NCBI RefSeq assembly: GCF_009909615.1
Contig: NZ_WWNE01000006.1
Location: forward strand, 124,001-188,000
Direction: 5' to 3'
Length of the DNA stretch: 64,000 bases
Source of the DNA: Acidiluteibacter ferrifornacis
GTDB taxonomy: Bacteria > Bacteroidota > Bacteroidia > Flavobacteriales_E > Vicingaceae
Each line of letters opens with the position of its first letter. Within the stretch, counting starts at the first letter, position 1. The position numbers and the translations under genes are program-made. The notes beneath the pieces were generated by a model that did no database searches, had not been told where the DNA came from, and saw only the letters and a program-made list of their open reading frames with translations. Shown piece by piece: positions 1 to 10,038 of the stretch.

Positions 1-2672
1 AAGAACAAAGAGATCACCCCAACAATAAGCATAAAAGACGCAACATAAGCCATTACTGAGCCCAGTTGATAAGAGTATGGTTCAAATACCATCACTATTT
101 CACCCTGACCTTTAGGAATTTGAACTCCTCTTAACAAAAAGTCTACTTCGTGTATTTCTGTTTCATCTCCATTCACATAGGCCTTCCATCCCTTTTCATA
201 AAAAATTTCAGAAAATACAGCAAATTGCTCACTTGAAGCATTGTAAGTATACTTAAGCTTATTGGGTAAATAGGACTCGATTTGGATAAAATCTCCTGGG
301 TTTAAAGTATAGCTATTCTCTTTCAAATTAACAGAGTTAGTCGCCAATGCAATGCTTTTCAAATCATAATCTTTAAGTGCCAATATCACTGAATCTGAAT
401 TAGGTAACACTTTGACGCCTTTTACAAACCATGCATTACCATTCGCATATGGATTCTCAATAAGTACTTGACCTTGACCTTGATCAGAATTAGTTACTCC
501 AACTATGTACTTCGCGTTCAACATATTTACAACGTTCATTTGAGGCAAATAAGAGTTGGCCATCGCCTTTCCTCCTTGGGATATAGCCTGTTGCAGGGTA
601 TATTGCTCTTGACCTAGATGGAAATCAATTAATTCTTGATACTTCTTCATTTTTGCGCCGTGATAACCACCCAAAGTTTTATGGAAGTAAGCTGTTTGCG
701 CGTCTGCATCTAGTCTTGCCGATGTATTTAAAACTCTATAGTGAGTCTCCCTCATTAAGTTGCTAAACTTAATACCTTCTATGGTGCTGGGACTTAACCT
801 GCCATGAGTACTCCCCTCTTGCTTTGTTCTAGCAACATACTGGTCTTCTAATTCCTTTATTTTAGGACTTTTAGTTACTTCTCTTTTATAAATCTCATAG
901 TCTACTGGACCTGCTGCATATGGAGTGGCTAACTTTTCTTTTCTATCCCAAGCCAGAAACTCTCCTGTTTTAGACTTCTCATTATTTACATATCGTTTAT
1001 CATTTAACCACAAGTCTATTAGTACAAGACCAGTTAGCGACACAACAACTACCTTCCATTGGATTTTTTCTTTTAAAAATAATACCAATAACAACACAGC
1101 AACTACCAAGTATTTCAAACTACCAAAAGCACTTTTCTGAAAAACATCAACTCTATAATCTATTAAAGCATTACGAGAACCTTCTACAGTTTGTGGATTA
1201 ACTTGAGTACTCTGTTGGGTAAATTGTATTTCCTCGTTAGCAGAGGTAAAACTTAAAAAGTTTTCAGGAACAAGGGTAATAATCAAAAAGACAAATAGAA
1301 AGCCCCCAATGAATTTATATAACTTTCTCTGATTTGCAATAAATTCAGATTTTCGGCTAATAAGTTCATGTATAAATAAGGCTGCTAAGAAAGGAAATGC
1401 AAGTTCCACTAGAACCATAATAATTGTAACCGCTCTGAACTTATTGTACATTGGGAAGTAATCAATAAAAAGATCTGTAAACCACATAAAATTTTTACCC
1501 CATGCCAACATTATTGCCAAGATTGTGATTGCAAAGACTGGCCATTTTAATTTGTTTTTTACAAAAAACATAGCTAAAAAAGCTAATAAAAAAACAATTG
1601 CTCCAATATAAACCGAACCAGAAGTTCCAGGTTGATCTCCCCAATAAGTATTAATTATATTGCCATTATTCTGATATTCATTTACTAAATAATTGAAAAA
1701 TGTAGGATTCTCTGCCCTAAGCCTTTCTACCTCCTCTTGATTGCCGAGTACCGCTCCCGAACCGGGCCCTTTAGCATCGGGAATCAGTAATGAAAATGTT
1801 TCCTCCTTACCATAACTCCATCTTGTAATATAATCTCTATCTAATCCATTTTTGGCAATATCCTCTTGACCTGAATTCTTTGGAGATATTGTCAATTCTG
1901 ATTTCCCTCTTGTTGATACTTTGGAATATTCATATGTAGAAAATAAATTACCAAAGTTTGCCATCAAAGCAATAATTACAGCTGCTATGAGGTAAGAAGA
2001 TGTTTTAAAGAATTCCCTTAATCTTCCTTTCTTACTAAAATCTATTAAAAAGTAAATACCCAATGCAAGAATTAACAATCCCAGATAATAAGTAACTTGA
2101 AGGTGATTTACATAAATTTCCATAGCCATAGCAAAAGCTACTAGCAACGCTCCTACCAAAGGTTTCTTACGATAAGCTAAAATAAATCCACCTACCACAG
2201 GTGCCATATATGCAATAGCAAAAGCCTTCGAATTATGTCCTGCTTCAATAATTATAACAAAGTAGGAAGAAAAAGCAAATGCAATTGCACCAAAAATTGA
2301 AACCCATGGATTTAAGCCAATGCATAGCATCAGCACATAAAACCCGAACATGTATAAAAAGGTTACACTTATAGGAGGCGGCAAAATACTATTGATAGTA
2401 TCATTAATATAAACTAAAATATTTCCTGTATACCTCACCTTAGTAGTTTGATAGGCGGGCATACCCGCGAACATATTACCTTGCCATAAAGGTTCCTCTT
2501 CAAAAACTTCTTTATGAGAATTAATCTCGTGAGACATTCCTTTATGCTGAGAAATGTCACCTTGCTTCACCTGGTAACCTTGTAATGCAGGATAATAATA
2601 GACAACTGCTAAAAGTAAGAAAAGCCCTGTCGCTACAAGGTGTGGAATATACTTTTTGAAATCAATATTCAT
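1..2672 (-). CDS. YfhO-like multi-spanning membrane protein (3' end outside window)
   Basis: The minus frame is open from an ATG at 2672 to the window edge (890 codons, no stop), so the C-terminus is missing. The N-terminus MNIDFKKYIPHL is followed by many hydrophobic segments, a loop with LWQGNMFAGMPAYQ, a long extracytoplasmic region and a late segment reading VMVFEPYSYQLGS before a further membrane helix. This pattern matches the YfhO family, predicted GT-C-fold membrane glycosyltransferases; Bacillus YfhO acts in cell-wall polymer glycosylation, but the Bacteroidota members have no proven substrate. The ATG overlaps the stop of the DUF4834 gene by one base (TAATG), so it is probably the last gene of a carB-DUF4834-YfhO operon. 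Family assignment is from architecture and motifs. Confidence 0.8.
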   Translation of the reverse strand, partial: MNIDFKKYIPHLVATGLFLLLAVVYYYPALQGYQVKQGDISQHKGMSHEINSHKEVFEEEPLWQGNMFAGMPAYQTTKVRYTGNILVYINDTINSILPPPISVTFLYMFGFYVLMLCIGLNPWVSIFGAIAFAFSSYFVIIIEAGHNSKAFAIAYMAPVVGGFILAYRKKPLVGALLVAFAMAMEIYVNHLQVTYYLGLLILALGIYFLIDFSKKGRLREFFKTSSYLIAAVIIALMANFGNLFSTYEYSKVSTRGKSELTISPKNSGQEDIAKNGLDRDYITRWSYGKEETFSLLIPDAKGPGSGAVLGNQEEVERLRAENPTFFNYLVNEYQNNGNIINTYWGDQPGTSGSVYIGAIVFLLAFLAMFFVKNKLKWPVFAITILAIMLAWGKNFMWFTDLFIDYFPMYNKFRAVTIIMVLVELAFPFLAALFIHELISRKSEFIANQRKLYKFIGGFLFVFLIITLVPENFLSFTSANEEIQFTQQSTQVNPQTVEGSRNALIDYRVDVFQKSAFGSLKYLVVAVLLLVLFLKEKIQWKVVVVSLTGLVLIDLWLNDKRYVNNEKSKTGEFLAWDRKEKLATPYAAGPVDYEIYKREVTKSPKIKELEDQYVARTKQEGSTHGRLSPSTIEGIKFSNLMRETHYRVLNTSARLDADAQTAYFHKTLGGYHGAKMKKYQELIDFHLGQEQYTLQQAISQGGKAMANSYLPQMNVVNMLNAKYIVGVTNSDQGQGQVLIENPYANGNAWFVKGVKVLPNSDSVILALKDYDLKSIALATNSVNLKENSYTLNPGDFIQIESYLPNKLKYTYNASSEQFAVFSEIFYEKGWKAYVNGDETEIHEVDFLLRGVQIPKGQGEIVMVFEPYSYQLGSVMAYVASFMLIVGVISLF

Positions 2673-2974
2673 TATTTAATAGTTTTATCGTCAGGAAGTT
2701 CCTCATAATCTACATACTCTCCAAGGTTGTCCGTCTTTTTTTGGTAAGAAGGTTGAGATGTTATTTTCACCTCACCTTCTCTACTATTGTCGGATGGTTT
2801 TCCTTGATGGAATTGATTCCCAGTCTGGTTGTAAAACTTTTCTTGCTGTCTATCTATAAACCTTTTAAGTAAAAAAGGAAATAAATACTTCGCAAGAAAC
2901 TTTAGTCCATAATATACAGCTAAAATGACTAAAATAGTCTTTATAACATTGACCAAACCTGCTTCTTGAATCAT
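2672..2974 (-). CDS. DUF4834 family small membrane protein
   Basis: A 100-residue protein with one N-terminal membrane segment (about residues 8-38, containing IKTILVILAVYYGLKFL and YLFPFLLKRF) and a charged, cytoplasmic-looking tail. This arrangement is typical of DUF4834, a Bacteroidota family without known function. Its ATG overlaps the carB stop by one base and its stop overlaps the start of the YfhO-like gene by one base, so translation of the three genes is probably coupled. The tail (ITSQPSYQKKTDNLGEYVDYEELPDD) is polar and probably disordered. Confidence 0.75.
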   Translation of the reverse strand: MIQEAGLVNVIKTILVILAVYYGLKFLAKYLFPFLLKRFIDRQQEKFYNQTGNQFHQGKPSDNSREGEVKITSQPSYQKKTDNLGEYVDYEELPDDKTIK

Positions 2975-5790
2975 TATTTACTCAAATATAAGTTTCTTTC
3001 AGAATAAATCTCTCTAAAAAACTTATCCTTTAAATTAGGAATAAACCGAATTGCTTCCCCTGTTGACTTCATCTCTGGCCCAAGTTCTTTATTTACATTT
3101 GGGAATTTATCAAACGAAAATACAGGTATTTTAATGGCATATCCATCCAGTTTCGGAGTAAAATTAAAGTCTGTCACCTTAGCTCCTAACATCACTTTTG
3201 TAGCGTAATTTACGTATGGCTCATCATATGCTTTTGAGATAAATGGGACTGTTCTAGATGCACGCGGATTTGCCTCAATGATATAAACGACTTCATCCTT
3301 TATGGCAAACTGAATGTTAATTAACCCCTTAGTCTTTAAAGCAACTGCAATTTTTCGAGTGTGGTCATCAATTTGCTTTAACACATTCTCACTCAAATCA
3401 AACGTTGGTAATACAGCATAAGAATCCCCACTATGTATTCCTGCAGGCTCTATATGTTCCATTACACCAATTATATATACATTCTCTCCATCGCAAATAG
3501 CGTCAGCTTCAGCTTCGATTGCTCCCGAAAGAAAATGATCAAGAAGAATTTTATTGCCGGGTAAATCCTTCAAAATTTCAACCACATGTTGTTCTAACTC
3601 TTCTTGATTAATTACAATCTTCATTCCTTGACCACCGAGCACATAAGATGGCCTAACTAATAATGGAAATCCAATTTCTTTACTTAGCTCAACGGCTTCA
3701 TCCGCGGTACTAATGGAACCATACTTTGGGTATGGGATATCATTATCCTTTAAAAGGTCGGAAAACCGACCTCTATCTTCAGCTAGATCTAGGGCTTCAT
3801 AACTTGTACCAACGATCTTAATACCATAGCGATCTAATTTTTCAGCTAATTTCAAAGCAGTTTGACCACCAAGCTGCACAATTACACCCTCTGGGTTTTC
3901 GTGAAGAATAATATCATATATATGCTCCCAAAAAACTGGTTCAAAATATAATTTATCTGCTGTATCAAAGTCTGTAGAAACAGTTTCCGGGTTACAATTA
4001 ATCATTATTGTTTCATAGCCGGACTCCTTAGCTGCTAAAACACCATGAACGCAACAGTAGTCAAACTCAATCCCTTGCCCAATTCTATTAGGCCCACTCC
4101 CTAGTACTACAATTTTCTTCCTATCAGAGACCTTTGACTCATTTTCACCCTCAAACGTACTATAATAATACGGAGTTTTTGCCTCAAACTCTGCAGCACA
4201 CGTATCTACCATTTTGTAGACTCTCTTTATACCCATATCGTGGCGTTTAGAAAAAACTTCACTTTCCAAACACTTTAATAAATGAGCAATTTGACGATCT
4301 GCATATCCCTTTTGTTTGGCTTCTAAAAGCAAATCTTTAGGAAGTTCTGCCAGAGTATATTCACCAATTTTATTCTCTAGTGCAATCATCTCTTCAATTT
4401 GAGAAAGAAACCACTTATCTATTAACGTAGCACTGTAAACCCTTGACAAAGGAATTCCAAGCTTTATGGCATCATAAATATGAAACAGTCGATTCCAACT
4501 TGGATTTTTTAAGCTATGCATTATCTTTTCTTGATCTCTCAGCTCCTTTCCATCAGCACCCAATCCATTCCTCTTTATTTCTAATGACTGACAAGCTTTT
4601 TGTAAGGCTTCTTGAAATGATCTTCCAATACCCATTACTTCCCCAACAGACTTCATTTGCAATCCTAGTGTCTTTTCGGGGCTATCAAATTTGTCAAAGT
4701 TCCATCTCGGTATCTTTACTATAACATAATCCAGAGTTGGTTCAAATAGTGCTGATGTAGTTTTTGTTATCTGATTACTTAACTCATCAAGATGATATCC
4801 AATAGCTAATTTTGCAGCAATTTTTGCAATTGGATATCCAGTCGCCTTAGATGCTAGCGCAGAAGACCTAGAAACTCTTGGATTAATTTCAATCGCAATA
4901 ATGTCTTCTTTTTCATCATTACTAACAGCAAATTGAACATTACAACCACCAGCAAAATCTCCGATTGAACGCATCATGTGTATCGCCATATTCCTCATTT
5001 TCTGGAAAGTGGTATCTGAAAGCGTCATCGCGGGGGCTACGGTAATAGAGTCTCCAGTATGAATTCCCATCGGATCCATATTCTCCACTGAACAAATAAT
5101 CACAACATTATCATTCTTATCTCTAAGCAACTCTAATTCATACTCTTTCCATCCAAGAACTGCTTTATCTATTAGAACCTCATGAATTGGAGAAGCATGA
5201 AGTCCTCTCGTAAGTAACTTATCAAACTCTTCAGCGGTATGCACAAACGATGCTCCCGTCCCCCCCAAGGTATAGGATGGACGTATAACCAATGGGAAGC
5301 CAATCTCTTGAGCAAAATTCTTTCCTTCTAGAAAAGAATTAGCAATTTTTGATGGAGCAACAGGAACTCCGATTTCTATCATTAAATTCTTAAACTCATC
5401 TCTGTCTTCAGTAACATTAATAGCTGCAATATCTACACCTATCATTCGAATATTGTACTTTTCCCAAAGGCCGATTTCATCACACTTTATCGCTAAGTTT
5501 AGCGCAGTCTGCCCACCCATTGTTGGCAAAACAGCATCAATATCTGGATGCTTTACGAGAATATCCTCTATTGATTCGGGCTCTAGAGGCAGTAAAAATA
5601 CATTATCAGCAACTACCTTATCGGTCATAATTGTTGCCGGATTAGAGTTAATTAATGTAACTTCAATTCCTTCTTCTCTCAATGATCTAGATGCTTGTGA
5701 ACCCGAATAATCAAATTCACAGGCTTGCCCGATTACGATAGGACCACTTCCAATAATCAATACGTGCTTTATACTTTTATCCTTTGGCAT
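2974..5790 (-). CDS. carB: Carbamoyl-phosphate synthase large subunit, short form
   Basis: Makes carbamoyl phosphate from bicarbonate, ammonia (supplied by CarA) and two ATP for pyrimidine and arginine synthesis. The N-terminus carries the nucleotide-binding start HVLIIGSGPIVIGQACEFDYSG, and the second synthetase half begins with KIVVLGSGPNRIGQGIEFDY near residue 560; each half has an ATP-grasp core (for example EINPRVSRSSALASK and IEANPRASRTVPFISK). The protein ends at residue 938 after NLYLSK, about where the first three domains of the 1073-residue E. coli enzyme end. The C-terminal MGS-like allosteric domain is therefore absent, a form I recall from other Flavobacteriia. No carA is adjacent. 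The gene heads an operon with two membrane-protein genes. Confidence 0.97.
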   Translation of the reverse strand: MPKDKSIKHVLIIGSGPIVIGQACEFDYSGSQASRSLREEGIEVTLINSNPATIMTDKVVADNVFLLPLEPESIEDILVKHPDIDAVLPTMGGQTALNLAIKCDEIGLWEKYNIRMIGVDIAAINVTEDRDEFKNLMIEIGVPVAPSKIANSFLEGKNFAQEIGFPLVIRPSYTLGGTGASFVHTAEEFDKLLTRGLHASPIHEVLIDKAVLGWKEYELELLRDKNDNVVIICSVENMDPMGIHTGDSITVAPAMTLSDTTFQKMRNMAIHMMRSIGDFAGGCNVQFAVSNDEKEDIIAIEINPRVSRSSALASKATGYPIAKIAAKLAIGYHLDELSNQITKTTSALFEPTLDYVIVKIPRWNFDKFDSPEKTLGLQMKSVGEVMGIGRSFQEALQKACQSLEIKRNGLGADGKELRDQEKIMHSLKNPSWNRLFHIYDAIKLGIPLSRVYSATLIDKWFLSQIEEMIALENKIGEYTLAELPKDLLLEAKQKGYADRQIAHLLKCLESEVFSKRHDMGIKRVYKMVDTCAAEFEAKTPYYYSTFEGENESKVSDRKKIVVLGSGPNRIGQGIEFDYCCVHGVLAAKESGYETIMINCNPETVSTDFDTADKLYFEPVFWEHIYDIILHENPEGVIVQLGGQTALKLAEKLDRYGIKIVGTSYEALDLAEDRGRFSDLLKDNDIPYPKYGSISTADEAVELSKEIGFPLLVRPSYVLGGQGMKIVINQEELEQHVVEILKDLPGNKILLDHFLSGAIEAEADAICDGENVYIIGVMEHIEPAGIHSGDSYAVLPTFDLSENVLKQIDDHTRKIAVALKTKGLINIQFAIKDEVVYIIEANPRASRTVPFISKAYDEPYVNYATKVMLGAKVTDFNFTPKLDGYAIKIPVFSFDKFPNVNKELGPEMKSTGEAIRFIPNLKDKFFREIYSERNLYLSK

Positions 5791-5851
5791 TACTTTTTTG
5801 TTTACTTAAAATTAGCATGATTAATTAGTTTGCAAAACTACTATTTATAGA

Positions 5852-5879
5852 CAAACTTATTGATTCAATTTATTAACAA
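5852..5879 (-). promoter_or_regulatory. Candidate carB promoter (TTG-N17-TAAGTTTG)
   Basis: On the minus strand a TTG (5879-5877) is followed after 17 bases by TAAGTTTG (5859-5852). This fits the TTG-N17-23-TAnnTTTG promoter pattern described for Flavobacterium. The predicted start would leave a leader of about 55 nt before the carB ATG. A second -7-like box, TAGTTTTG, lies at 5840-5833 but has no well-spaced TTG. Confidence 0.4.
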
Positions 5880-5887
5880 GAAGACAT

Positions 5888-5916
5888 AAAAAAAGCGGAA
5901 CAAAATGTCCCGCTTT
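5888..5916 (-). terminator. Rho-independent terminator of the T9SS propeller gene
   Basis: Inverted repeat AAAGCGG (5892-5898) / CCGCTTT (5910-5916), followed on the minus strand by seven T (complement of 5888-5894). It lies 17 bp beyond the stop of the gene ending at 5933 and upstream of the carB promoter, so it insulates carB from read-through. Confidence 0.8.
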
Positions 5917-5932
5917 AAAAATGTCAATCTGA

Positions 5933-8872
5933 CTATTTAGCTACAATAAATTTAGCTGTTTTGGTTTCCGATGCACTTCTTAATGACAAGAAGTAAGAAC
6001 CATTACTTAAGTTATCAAGCTGTAGAAGTACTTTCTGAGTACCTTTTGGCATATTACCTAGTTGCTTTGTCTGAATCACACGACCAGACAAATCATAAAT
6101 TGTCAATGTAATATTTTCAGATTTCCCCGTAACAAATTCTATTGTAGATGTTGAAACAACAGGATTTGGATACATCTTCACTTTAGACTCAAAAGTAATA
6201 TTAGAAGTTTCTCCTATATTCCTTACACTTACAAATTTATCCGATTTAAAGATACCTCTACCGTGGCTACCTGCATAAATCATTCCTGAATTAGACGCAT
6301 ATTGATATCCGAAAATTTGTTGTTGTACTTCATAAACAGGAACTCTAGCCAATCCACTATTTTCTTCTGTCCAAACAACATCGCTTGCATTGCTTGTGAA
6401 AGCATTTTCTGTGGCGTAAACACCGAATTCAGTTCCAATAACAACATTATTATTATTTACTTTATCAATCACAGCAGAATAAACTGGGAATTTATTCAGT
6501 CCTGCACCTTGAATTGATTCAAAAGAAGTTGCGGGATCTCCTGCAGTAGTAGCAAAAGTTGTTCTGAAAACATAGGCTTGATTACCATAATTACCGCATG
6601 TAACTATTACATTATCTGCATTATTTGGATCAACAGCGATTCCTGTTACAGCTCTTCCAGAAAATCGACCAAACCTTTTACACTTTATTAAATCTGCCGT
6701 ATTTCCAAAAGCATAATTCTTTGCAGACCATGCTGCATTCAAACCAGACACTCTGTATAAATCTCCTGCTGATGTACCAGCATAAATTATATCTCCATCT
6801 CTTGAAACTGCCATTGATATTATAGTCCCGTCAAATGCGTCAGGCTTTGAAGTTGGCCCTGCAATTCTGTACCATAAAATCTCTGTACTAGCAATGCTCT
6901 TCAATGCGTCTCTTGTAATGTGCAAACTTGAAGAGCTTCCTGATACTGCCGCGTTAGCAAGAATAGCCATTGATTGGTAGCGATCTACAATACCATTAAA
7001 AGTTACCTGAATTCCAGGAGGCAAACTATCTACAATTGTATCTGCTACTTTTTCTACAGCATGTTTAATCAATCTACCTCTTGTTTGACTTGGCAATAAA
7101 ATTGTATCTCCGTATTTATATACTTTATCAGTTGTTACAGTAAGATCTAAAGTGTCTCTCGAATTAACATCATTAAAAGTTTCCCATAATTTAAATGAGG
7201 TATAGAAAGGACCACAACCGGCAGTACCAATTGTTGGAGAACATCTACCTGACAAATCAGTATTATAAAAGTTTCCTCCATTCACATTAAGGTCTGTCAC
7301 ATTATCTGCAAGACCTGTCATTTTTAAAACCTTTCCATAATATAGAGACGCAAAGCCAACCTCAGGAACTAGCGCAGACAATTCACTATCGAATCCATCT
7401 CCTCCTCTAATTTCAATCCCTGATTTACCTTCATTAAGATTGAAGCCAACCATTATTGAACCGTTATCTTGAGTTCCACCTAGAACTTTACCTGTTGGTC
7501 CTACTCCAATATCATAAAACTGAGTTACATTATAACCTCTATTCAAAGAAGTAAACTGAGGCACATTGGCGGTTAAATTTGAAGATCTGTAAATACCCCC
7601 ATCGGTACCCACTAAAGCTTCTGTTCCACTTGTAAAAAGAATCCTATGAATATCAGAATGTACATAAAAAGGATTTCCTACAGAACCAAAGTTATAAGCA
7701 ACTTGAGCCCATGAACCAGTAAACGCATCATTTGCGGACTGTTTCCACTCCCATAAAGTTACACCTCCAACTAAAATGTGACCAGGGTCAGTAGTTGATA
7801 CAGCAATAGCATTGTCGTATCCACCTTGACATTGCTGAGAGCTACAAAACGGATCAAAAGATGAAGTTCCTCCAGGCCCGATTACTGTCCAATTCAAACC
7901 TCCATCTATTGATTTTAATATACCTGAAAGCCTACTTATTGTTGCAGACGCATAAATTACATTTGGATCTGATGGCGCCACAGCAATTTCAGTTCTTGAT
8001 GATTGGATAGGTAGTGGAGAGTTTACAAATGTTCCTACATCTCCATTAGGAGATAAATAAATATCCGGTCCAAATGCTGCTATAACTTTACCGTTTGATG
8101 CAACATCAACATCCTGACAAGTTCTTGTTACAGAAGGAATAGCCTCTTTCCATGTAGCCCCTGCGTCATCAGACATCATTAATCCATCCACTTGAGCGAC
8201 ATAAATTCGATTTGAATTATTTGGATCAACAGCCAAATGATTCACACCTGACCACCTAATCCCTCTACTGTTGGAAGCTAAAGGACCTGCCAATTGAACT
8301 ACCTGCCCATTGCCAGTCATTTTAAAAACACCTTCACCAATCATTTCAGAACCCAACCCTTTAGAATTTCCAGTACCATCGAACAAAGGACCTGTTCCGA
8401 AATAAATAGTCCCATCAGGTGCTTGAGCTAAATCTGCAATAGCCATATTATCTAAAGCATTATTATATGACTTCCATGAAACGCCTCTATTCTCAGAAAT
8501 CCATAAACCGCCTGAAACAGCTCCTGCAATATATCTATTTGGATTTTGATTATCAACGATTAAAGCTCTAGTTCTACCTCCAACGTTATCAGGGCCCATC
8601 TCTTGCCAGCTAATATTCGCAACCTTTGCAGAATAATTGGCTTCTAGCTCTTTTCTTATTTTTAAAACCTCTGATACAGGAATCTCACCCGTTTCAACGT
8701 CAGCTCTAAGCATTTTGTAATACTCTGCCATACCTTTTGCTAGTGGAGCAGAAGAAGAAAGCGTCGTATTTTTAGGAAAATAAGCCTGGTCTTGATTAGA
8801 TAACATTAGATTGGTACCGAAAACGATACCTCCAAGTGCTACTAATCCAATGGTAAACTTTTTGACTTTCAT
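5933..8872 (-). CDS. Secreted Asp-box beta-propeller protein with T9SS type A sorting domain
   Basis: A 979-residue exported protein. The frame extends upstream to an ATG at 8914, but the ATG at 8872 gives a clean signal peptide (MKVKKFTIGLVALGGIVFG), so I chose it. The body contains sortilin/BNR-type Asp-box repeats (SENRGVSWK, SDDAGATWK, SIDGGLNWT) and repeated VDPNNxNxIY blades, interrupted by an insert with cysteines. The last about 80 residues (VKMYPNPVVSTSTIEF, IYDLSGRVIQTKQL, LSNGSYFLSL, AKFIVAK) are a type A T9SS sorting domain, cleaved on transport to the cell surface or medium. The substrate is unknown; such propellers are usually adhesive or polymer-binding. It is a distant paralogue of the gene at 24259. 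Confidence 0.9.
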   Translation of the reverse strand: MKVKKFTIGLVALGGIVFGTNLMLSNQDQAYFPKNTTLSSSAPLAKGMAEYYKMLRADVETGEIPVSEVLKIRKELEANYSAKVANISWQEMGPDNVGGRTRALIVDNQNPNRYIAGAVSGGLWISENRGVSWKSYNNALDNMAIADLAQAPDGTIYFGTGPLFDGTGNSKGLGSEMIGEGVFKMTGNGQVVQLAGPLASNSRGIRWSGVNHLAVDPNNSNRIYVAQVDGLMMSDDAGATWKEAIPSVTRTCQDVDVASNGKVIAAFGPDIYLSPNGDVGTFVNSPLPIQSSRTEIAVAPSDPNVIYASATISRLSGILKSIDGGLNWTVIGPGGTSSFDPFCSSQQCQGGYDNAIAVSTTDPGHILVGGVTLWEWKQSANDAFTGSWAQVAYNFGSVGNPFYVHSDIHRILFTSGTEALVGTDGGIYRSSNLTANVPQFTSLNRGYNVTQFYDIGVGPTGKVLGGTQDNGSIMVGFNLNEGKSGIEIRGGDGFDSELSALVPEVGFASLYYGKVLKMTGLADNVTDLNVNGGNFYNTDLSGRCSPTIGTAGCGPFYTSFKLWETFNDVNSRDTLDLTVTTDKVYKYGDTILLPSQTRGRLIKHAVEKVADTIVDSLPPGIQVTFNGIVDRYQSMAILANAAVSGSSSSLHITRDALKSIASTEILWYRIAGPTSKPDAFDGTIISMAVSRDGDIIYAGTSAGDLYRVSGLNAAWSAKNYAFGNTADLIKCKRFGRFSGRAVTGIAVDPNNADNVIVTCGNYGNQAYVFRTTFATTAGDPATSFESIQGAGLNKFPVYSAVIDKVNNNNVVIGTEFGVYATENAFTSNASDVVWTEENSGLARVPVYEVQQQIFGYQYASNSGMIYAGSHGRGIFKSDKFVSVRNIGETSNITFESKVKMYPNPVVSTSTIEFVTGKSENITLTIYDLSGRVIQTKQLGNMPKGTQKVLLQLDNLSNGSYFLSLRSASETKTAKFIVAK

Positions 8873-9007
8873 ATTATTAATTCTTTTTAAATAAAAACTA
8901 CAGAAAACAGCCACAAGATAAGTAAATTTAAAATAAACTTCCTATTCTTTGAACTATTTTACTCTTTAAAATTTTAGACAGTTAAAACAAGTAAAACGCT
9001 GCTTTGT

Positions 9008-9766
9008 TCACTCATTTTTCTTAACACCATATAGCAAATTGATGGAAAGACTCAGAAAAAATTGTTGATTCTCTGAGTAAGCCATAATAGGAATTTTTCT
9101 TGCAAAGACATCAGCCGCCAATCCCACCTCAATGGCTTTCAAAACATCCTTATCATTGGCATACTCGAAGTTTAAACCCAATTTAGCATGTATACCTGGC
9201 TCCAACTTCAATTTATCAATTCCTTGCAAAAAGGAGGCTCTACCATATATATTACTTTGATCATAGATTTCTTTTGTAGCTCTTTCGGTTGAAAAATCAT
9301 CATAAGGAACACTTCCACCTCTATTCCCGGAATTAATTCCTAATATTAAATATACAGGTTTTAAAAAGGCTATGGTAGGACCAACCAATGCGGTATAATT
9401 TATTGATACACCACTAAGGCTTTGCTTAGAATACAAAGACTTATGATAGCCAATGGATGGACGCAGGAATGCTAAATTATTTAATTTGCCAAACACGTAT
9501 CCTTTTGCATCCTCATAATAATAATGGTAAACTTTTACCTCTCTGTGATTTTTCCAACTCACAAAATCTACTTGATAAAGCCTCTGTGTAAAACCCGTTA
9601 AAAATTTACCATATCTAAAATTAGCTCCAAAACCATTTGTATGAATAATTACCCCACCTGCAATTTCAGTATTATACTTAACAACCGTCTCCTCAAAAAT
9701 AGTTTCTTGGGCTAGTAGTGTATCTAGGTTGATTAGAATAAAAAAAATAATGATGGCTTTTTTCAT
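9008..9766 (-). CDS. Exported protein of unknown function, possibly outer-membrane
   Basis: 252 residues with a signal peptide (MKKAIIIFFILINLDTLLAQ). The mature part is rich in aromatic residues and alternating polar/apolar stretches (GGVIIHTNGFGANFRYGKFLTG, SLSINLLYGVKKNE at the end), which suggests a small beta-barrel or beta-rich periplasmic protein. Similar proteins are frequent in Bacteroidota, but I cannot name a family. It is a stand-alone minus gene between the propeller gene and the bacilliredoxin pair, with 272 bp of non-coding sequence upstream in which I see no gene. Confidence 0.75.
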   Translation of the reverse strand: MKKAIIIFFILINLDTLLAQETIFEETVVKYNTEIAGGVIIHTNGFGANFRYGKFLTGFTQRLYQVDFVSWKNHREVKVYHYYYEDAKGYVFGKLNNLAFLRPSIGYHKSLYSKQSLSGVSINYTALVGPTIAFLKPVYLILGINSGNRGGSVPYDDFSTERATKEIYDQSNIYGRASFLQGIDKLKLEPGIHAKLGLNFEYANDKDVLKAIEVGLAADVFARKIPIMAYSENQQFFLSLSINLLYGVKKNE

Positions 9767-10038
9767 AATTCAGAACAAAAATAACAATTAAATGAATAAT
9801 TTCCTGAGCAGCACGCATAATAGCCAAAACACCCTCTGACTTCTATCTGGTATACTACTTTTAATAACAAATAATCATTAGCTCAGTTTGCTTAATTGCA
9901 AAACACTATTAAAATTAAATCTCCGTTGATTATTTTAACTTAATCAGTCACCACATAAAAGGCGCGCAATTATTAAAAAAAAGAAGGCTTTTATGGATTG
10001 TAAGAAAGATACGAAAAAGAGAATTTCAAACTTGAAGT

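Noticed and set aside
5453-5710. Plus-strand frame of 85 codons opposite carB
   Set aside because: It is a shadow of carB, with no domain, start context or independent support.
8873-8914. N-terminal extension of the T9SS propeller gene to ATG 8914
   Set aside because: It adds 14 residues before an ideal signal peptide that starts at 8872.
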